Shown in pieces: positions 58,063-64,000 of a stretch of 64,000 nucleotides of DNA (positions are counted from its first letter, which is position 1; each line of letters begins with the position of its first letter). The stretch is taken from the NCBI RefSeq assembly GCF_026914185.1, contig NC_070571.1, positions 1,240,001 to 1,304,000 of the forward strand. The letters are read 5' to 3'. The translations under genes were made by a program, and so were the position numbers. This DNA comes from Puccinia triticina. Taxonomy: Eukaryota; Basidiomycota; Pucciniomycetes; Pucciniales; Pucciniaceae. The notes below the pieces were generated by a model. The model did no database searches and was not told the origin of the DNA. It worked only from the letters and a program-made list of their open reading frames with translations.

Positions 58063-59021
58063 TCAACGGGTGGTAGAGGAAAGAAGTTGAGCGATCAAGT
58101 GTGCAGTGCAGAGGCAACAAAGGTCAAGAGATCTGTTCACCAACATCTCCATGTACCAACAATGCTGGTAGGTGCTCATCCTGATAGCCGCATTCAAACT
58201 CCGTTGAACGTCTCCTTCATCCGTGTAGAACTCTAAAAGTTTCATCCAAGCTTTGGCCAAGAACTTTGCCTCCAAACATCACTGGAATGTGTCCTTTGCC
58301 TCTTCCTTATGGTGAAATCAGAACGCAAGATCCCCAAGGATCTCCCACTCCATCCCCGTTTTCCTATACAGCATGTGCTGGGCCTTGAAGTGCGCTACTT
58401 TGGCTCTCCAAAGCGTATAAACCCTCAGATCCTATTCAAGCACAAAAGAAAAAATTCATGTGAGCATTTGACACTCTCTTGATTTCTGTTGCTTGAAGCT
58501 CACCTCAAAGAGCACCACAAACAAGTTATCCAACCACCTTTCACAGAGCCTCTTGTTCATGAAGGTATTTTGGGGGGCGGCTGTCGTGGCAGTTGCTGCA
58601 ATTTCATCTTGCTTGTCCGTTATACCCGTCAATGGATGAGCTGCAATCGGTTTATCAACTCCTGGCAGAGCCAACCATTGGGCTTTTAGAAGGCTCATCT
58701 GGGTTGTCCGGAGGATCCGGGTTCAAGCCGTCATCCTCTCTGGAAGAGAGTTTGATTGGACCTGCCATCTCAGGCGGTTGAGGATCTTGTGAACCTGAGA
58801 CAGTGATTGTTGGGATAGGGCTTGGGGGATTGTAGGCCGTGGAAGATTGTGGATCGTGTGGGGGAAGACTCTCTGCGCAAAGGCACCTTTGACCCATTGT
58901 CTTTTGCGTTGTTCGGACCTCCATTACTCATAGCGGAAGTACTGAATCGCTTTGCATTTGACTGAAGCAATCCTTGCTGCTCATTCTCTGATTGCTGTTG
59001 CCGATATTCTTCCTCCATCAC
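58063..59021 (-). pseudogene. ChAPs (Chs5-Arf1-binding, BCH1/BUD7 family) fragment, inactivated
   Basis: ChAPs are exomer subunits that sort chitin synthase and other cargo from the trans-Golgi. The minus strand encodes MEEEYRQQQSENEQ, a Pro/Ser-rich linker with a frame change near 58780, then LCERWLDNLFVVLFE. An intron (58503-58432) leads to DLRVYTLWRAKVAHFKAQHM, YRKTGMEWEILGDLA and KLLEFYTDEGDVQRSLNAAI, then YQHCWYMEM, after which homology stops. TGA stops at 58320-58318 and 58281-58279 interrupt it; at the second the family has Arg (Q-R-CL). The N-terminal TPR-rich part is absent. It is convergent with the DUF676 fragment. Confidence 0.8.
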
Positions 59022-59069
59022 AAAAACAAGTCAATAGCAAATTAGCCTCACAGAGACTAGGACACCCTG

Positions 59070-61176
59070 CTGGAAATCGCCTTCAACTATGCTTGGCCGG
59101 GTATCAATCTTTATTCACGTACTTGGGCTGCTGCCGAAGCCCATTGGCTGTACATCAACCTGCAGGAAAAAGTTATATCAAACCTGAAGGTAAGCCAATC
59201 AGAATTATATCTCCGAGAAAATATATTCGCAGCTTATATGATTATTTGTCTGTCTGTTTGGCATAGTCACTCAAGTCACAATTCACCCTAATCCATGACG
59301 TGTGGACCACAAAAGGCAATCACCATGCGTTCTTGGGGATTTCTGCTGGTTATATCTCAGATGATTGGGTGTATGAGATCTGTCATCTTGGTTTAAAGTA
59401 CATCTCCTGGACCCACAAAGGGAAGTACCTTGCGGTTCCCTTTGCAAATATTATAACAAAGTCGTCACTTCATGAAAAGATAAGTTTCTTCCAATTGTTC
59501 TTTCAATTTGTCCTTATCTAACGGAAATGTGTGATTTCATTACATCTTAGCTCAGACAACAGACTTGGGTTCAAACAACCGCACCATGATGACCAAAGCC
59601 AATCGCTTGATCTTCAAGAAAACCGGAACCAACCCAAACCTCACTTTCAATCACATTTGCTGTGTATGCCATAAAATTTCTCTGATCCTGACGGCTGGAC
59701 TCAAAACAATTGAAAAAGATTTGAAGGGCCTAACAAAGCTCAAACAAAACACACTTGGCTTTGTTCCCCACCTCAATTCGATTCCTGAAAAAAACACCGA
59801 CAACACTTATTTCTCCGGCAATGAGGAGATTGGAGAGGAAGTGGAATTTGATGACGAGAGTGATGGTGTTGATGCTGGAATACCAAAAACTGGAGATTCT
59901 CAATCAACAACGGCCGAAATACTGAACAAGGTTGATCACATCATTCAATGGATCACCTCATCATCATCAAAGCGATCCGAGTTCAAAGTGTGGCAGAAAA
60001 AGCTTGAAGACCCCGGCCCAACTCTTATTGCTGGGTATGGGATTAGATGGAATATCAAGTGGCAAAGCCAAGAAAGAGCTTACAGGAGTCGAGCTGTAAT
60101 CAGCAAACTGATCGAGAACAAAAAAGACCGGCAAGAAAGGGATGGCGGAAAGAACTTCTTCCAGGATTTTGTGATGGAGCGAGGCGACTGGGATATTGTT
60201 AAGCGTTTGAATGACATACTTAGTGTAAGTGATTTTCCCTTTTATTTTCCAGGATTCTTGCTTAATTCTTGATTGAAATTTTCGACACAGGAATTCTATT
60301 TTGTAACAAAGAGAATGGAAGGCAATCATTCATCAGCAGGAATGGTACTGGTGGAATACCAATTGATAAAGGACTTTCTCAACGAACGACTCGACTCCAT
60401 GCCCGAACCTGAATTCCAAGCAATGTTGAACAAGATGATCAAAAAGACTGAGGTTTATATGGCCAAGGCATTGTCGTGTGATGCCATACTTCTAGCTACA
60501 ATTCTGAACCCTTCCTATTGACTTTCAATCTTCAAGGCATACTTCTCTTCTCATTATCAGTACGCGGAAAATTTGCTTCAAGAGAAATTCATCAAGCGCA
60601 AGGTAGAACTTGAAACCATCATCAATTCCAGAGGACCTTCTCCGCCAGTCACTTCTCGGCCGCAACCAACTAGTCATTGACGCCCAATAGACAATGTTGA
60701 TTTATTTCCTCAAGCAGAAGAATCTCTGATTGCCGACGAGTTGTCCTTGTATTTAGGAGGTCAATATAAATACCTTCCGTCACAAGCCAATCAATGTCTT
60801 GTATGGTGGAGAGTAAGCCAGCCAGACATTTCCAATCACCTGGGACAATGTAGCATCTAACTCAATCTTTTGGTTGATTCTTATTCAGGAGCACCACAAT
60901 GAATTCCCAATCTTGGCCTCCTTGGCCAAGGATTATTTGGCTTGCATTGCAACCTCAGCAAGTGTCAAACAAACTTTCTCAGCAGCAGCAGATGTTTGCG
61001 GCCGCGACCGAGGGAAGTTAATGCCAAGAACAATTGAGAGATCCGTGAGTGTTCATCAGTGGTTACGGCAGGGCTTCAAAGCCAATGGTGATTTCCAAAT
61101 AGCTCAAGCAATTGTAACGCGAGATATTGCCGACTTAGGAGAGAGTCAAGATAAGGAAACTGCTGTCGATGAATAA
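59070..61176 (+). pseudogene. hAT transposase 2, inactivated
   Basis: Several exons: about 59070-59187, 59271 to about 59477, about 59550-60224, 60291-60812 and 60889-61176. Signatures: LKSQFTLIHDVWTTKGNHHA (first catalytic Asp), CCVCHKISLILTAGLKTI (the Cys-x2-His motif), LNDILS|EFYFVTKRMEG across an intron of 66 nt, LATILNPSY, and the dimerisation domain FPILASLAKDYLACIATSAS with VKQTFSAAADVCGRDR. TGA stops at 60519-60521 (family Arg in NP-x-x-R-LSIF) and 60678-60680 break the core, and the donor near 59477 is not recognisable. The N-terminal BED zinc finger is not seen. Not closely similar to hAT transposase 1. Confidence 0.85.
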
Positions 61177-61402
61177 TTTTTATGTTCATTTTGTTTGTTT
61201 GTTTTTTTTCATCTTTTTTCATCATTTTATGTATCATTTCCCATGTCTGGTTTCCCTGTGGTCCCCAAACACTTTTCCAATCACTCACCTCTTTCTGGCA
61301 ACACCTTTTCTCACCAATACGGAGTCTGTACTTTTATTTGTATTGTGTACTCGATACAAATACAATACATTCATTTTTTTGTATTGGAAAAAGAGATACA
61401 AT

Positions 61403-61442
61403 GTATCTGTATTGTATTGGCTGGCCAATACAATACAGATAC
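61403..61442. repeat. Perfect 40-bp palindrome
   Basis: Arms of 19 bp, GTATCTGTATTGTATTGGC and its exact complement, around a 2-bp centre. It lies within 61350-61515, which repeats the core ATACAATACA in both orientations, about 230 bp past the hAT 2 stop. Probably the subterminal repeat region of that transposon. Confidence 0.8.
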
Positions 61443-61515
61443 ACTGAGAAAATTTGTACTGAAAAACAAATGCAATACAATGTATATGCAGATGCAATAC
61501 ATGTATTGCATTTGT

Positions 61516-64000
61516 TGCACCGTTGGCCTCAGGCGGAGATGAGGATTAGGCCGCGACTGGGGAGCGCCTAGCTGCGACTCAGTCGGATTTTTGCTTGGAG
61601 GAATTGGAGAGGGTAATGAAGAGGGGATGTTCAAGTTTCCAAGATGACGCTGGCCGGCTTGCCCGAGATGTCAAAAGCTTTTAAGCCAGGTGGAGTGATG
61701 GTCAATGGGAAATCTGAATCTGGAGCCACCAGGACAAGGGGCGAGGGCCTCTTGAAGTTGACCGGCGTGGGTGGAGTCATAGGCGGCCCAGGGACTAAAA
61801 AGATTGGAGCAACTGAAAGATTTAATTCCTTGTCAGATGCGCTAAGTACATGATTCGGAATTAACAAAAACAGTCTAATTAAGTGAGCTTGCAATATCTG
61901 AAAGCAGGCAGAGATCTGCCTGAGTTATTTTGGAGAGAAGAGAGAGAGAGTGAGACTAAGGATGTCTGTCTTGATTTTGGATTGTTAATGTCGAAATCTA
62001 CGGTGGCATCTACATCAGTATCTGTCTTGTTTATTTTCTCTTCTTTGTCTGTTGTGGCTCACTAAGATAAAACACGGCTATCGTAGGAGCTTCGTTTTAT
62101 CTTGCCTAAATGGGCCTGCGGTTTCCTGTGCTACAGTTCAACTGGGTCTCTCAGCTTATCTGTTGCATGGCCTTGTCTGGCCTAATTGCGTGGCTTTGGT
62201 GCTTACGGGTTGCGTTGGCTTCCGTGATTCTAGCAAGCAGTTTGTCTCGGGATTTTAGCCCTAGTCTTTCTGCGAGAGTCCTGTGGTTAAACACATTCGG
62301 GTCAGTCTTGGTTACAAGCCTTCCGTTGTCTGATCTCTTGTACTCACAAGTTACTTGGAGCTGCTGCTTTAAGTTCTACCGATGGCGTTGCGGCTGATTG
62401 TCTGGCTTCTGCAATTGTGGCGATACATTTTAGCTCTGCGTCTGGGTTAGGTCTGGACTGCGAAAGGGGCTTACCTTTCTTTGCAGCTGGGTCTGGGTCT
62501 AACCTCGCGAGCTTCCTCGGGGGTTGCTGCGGGTCTGGGTCTGGGTTTGGCTCTGGGGCTGATCCTGGATTCCTACAGGGACGAATGGCGTAGCGTTCTT
62601 CTTGAGATGCTTGAGGGGTGAGACCACCATCCTTATCATAGCCCCCGCGGCCCCGCCAGCGCAGAGCGCAGGAATGTTTGACAAAAAGATGCAAGCTCAT
62701 CGATTCTAGCATATGTATGTAGCATGACTGGTCTTCGCCATGAACAATCCCGTCATCAAAGGCACGCTAGGAGGCGGTGGGAAGGCTGGTGGCTCCAGGA
62801 TCAGTCAACAGATATCACAGAAGCTGGGCTGGCGCTTTGCCCTAGTTGGCATTCTGAAGCTGGGAAACAGTTGACATGGCTAGTTTGGAAAGACCCCAGG
62901 CAGGCGTATTGCGAGGGCGACGGTTTAAGAAAAGCCTTGTCTTGTGGCAAGGGTCACCATGGGTCTCCATGGGTTTGTTGCGTGGCGGTGGTGTGGTTGT
63001 CAAGGAAGGATGAATACGCAAGTGCGCTGGTGGATCTTGAGGGCTGTGCCAGGTGGTGCCAAATTGTCTATAAAAAGAGGGCATTGGCTTGCTTTTTTGT
63101 GTCCCCCAGGCGTGCTGTACTTGCAGCATGTGGTTTGTCCCAAACTTAACAAAGTCCCTCTGCTGCGGGCGTGTGTCTTGCAAAGCAAGCCTCCGACAGC
63201 CCTTGGCAGGAGGGACTTGCACCTTATCGCCCCTTTCTGCGGGGTCAAGATTCTAAATTTAGGTGGCAGGAGTTTTCAAACTTCTATAATTCCTTGCTTC
63301 CATGTCTTTCTTTGGAATAAATTTGTTTAGGTGAAAGATCAGCTTGTGCCTGTCCAACCTAAAGAATTTGGGTAACTTCACAACATTCCTTCTGGTCCAA
63401 AAAAAATCTTGAAATATACACAAAATGAGGATTTTGCACGGAAAGGGTCTGTGCTCACCAACACACTTTCCACAGTTTACTCTCCACAAGAATGTAGAGG
63501 GGATCATGAGAGATGTAAACATCTATACTCTTTTCTCCAGCATGTTCCAATGACATTGAGCTAATAAACAAGGAGTGGATGTGGTGGGTGAGCTGTAGAA
63601 AAAATAAACAAAATACCTTGAAAATCCATTCTTGGTGCGCGAGTTTGGGGAGCTAAGGGGTAAGTCCCTCCTGACAGTATGGCGCTTCTACCTGTGCGCG
63701 GTAGACAGCGGGCTGAGGGGATGGTGCGGAAAAGGGCTGCCCTTGGGGTTGATCCGGAAGTGAGTCGTGGAATCAGACAGATAGCGGGTGGTAGGGATTT
63801 TGAGAGGACGAGGGGGATGGAATACCCCTCGGCGGTTTGAGGTTTTAGGAAAAAAAAAAGGAAGGGATGAAGGAGTTCCTTTGTGAAGGTATGCGAAAAA
63901 AGGTTCGGAAGTATGCGCGAAGTGCGTCGGGAAAAGAAGCTCGGATAGGATCAATAAACTCCGCCGTCTCAGGTACTCAAAAAAAACTCTCCAGAAATAA
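61516..64000. other. Repeat-rich end of the window
   Basis: 62046-62560 is a diverged copy of 36480-37040 (CTGCGAAAGGGGCTTACCTT versus CTGCAAAAGGGTTTACCTT, each followed by TTGCAGCTGGG). On the minus strand 62685-62610 encodes GGAAGAMIRMVVSPLKHLKK, like one repeat of a mitochondrial carrier. 63152-63218 is an AAGTCCC hairpin repeat. No supported gene in 63240-64000. Confidence 0.35.
63152..63218. repeat. Inverted hairpin repeat with AAGTCCC ends, copy 2
   Basis: Left arm AAGTCCCTCTGCTGCGGGC, right arm GGCAGGAGGGACTTGC. It shares end sequences and the AAGCCTCC motif with 13336-13401. Confidence 0.5.

Overview
The window is a piece of a gene-poor, transposon-rich fungal genome. A basidiomycete, most likely a rust fungus (Pucciniales), fits best. 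Genes are cut by many short GT-AG introns (about 65-165 nt). Housekeeping genes are fungal in type: a proteasome beta-3 subunit, the fungal 21-kDa subunit of respiratory complex I, and a vacuolar cation-chloride cotransporter. Around them lie Ty1/copia, DIRS-like, hAT, pogo-like and Helitron remnants and many small inverted-repeat elements. The rust assignment is an inference, because no marker gene in the window fixes the species.

Layout. 1-1837: 5' part of a gene for an Arg/Asp/Glu- and RS-rich low-complexity protein (minus strand, runs off the left edge). 2926-3529: a doubtful Pro/Met-rich gene. 4965-6117: PUP3, six exons, the first being only the ATG. 6118-11900: AT-rich, no convincing gene, with a Helitron-like end and a satellite-carrying element. 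11903-12808 (minus): complex I 21-kDa subunit, five exons, absent from simple ORF lists. 14363-19845: VHC1-type cotransporter, 14 exons. 20580-28110: a dense block of repeats, holding a fold-back element, a truncated copia with its LTR, an array of ACCGGTCAT palindromes, a GGAGTGCA array and a dead pogo-like transposase. 27827-34316: a dead hAT transposase (minus) split by a full-length copia element (28111-33751) with near-identical LTRs and a perfect 5-bp target duplication. 37666-39184 (minus): a four-exon gene for a predicted secreted 414-residue protein with three tandem 40-residue repeats. 40590-44216: a DIRS-like element with broken gag and an intact reverse transcriptase/RNase H. 47239-53887: two MITE copies, one carrying a nested satellite element, plus a dead Helitron helicase and two Helitron-like 3' ends. 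54140-54900: second copy of the palindrome-array family. 57630-59021: decayed DUF676 and ChAPs gene fragments. 59070-61176: a second dead hAT transposase. 61177-64000: repeats only.

The four best genes (PUP3, complex I 21-kDa, VHC1, the secreted protein) look functional: every exon joins in frame. The mobile elements are mostly dead. Across six unrelated dead reading frames the inactivating stops are mainly TGA, and where the family residue is known it is usually Arg. This is what cytosine deamination of CGA codons would produce.
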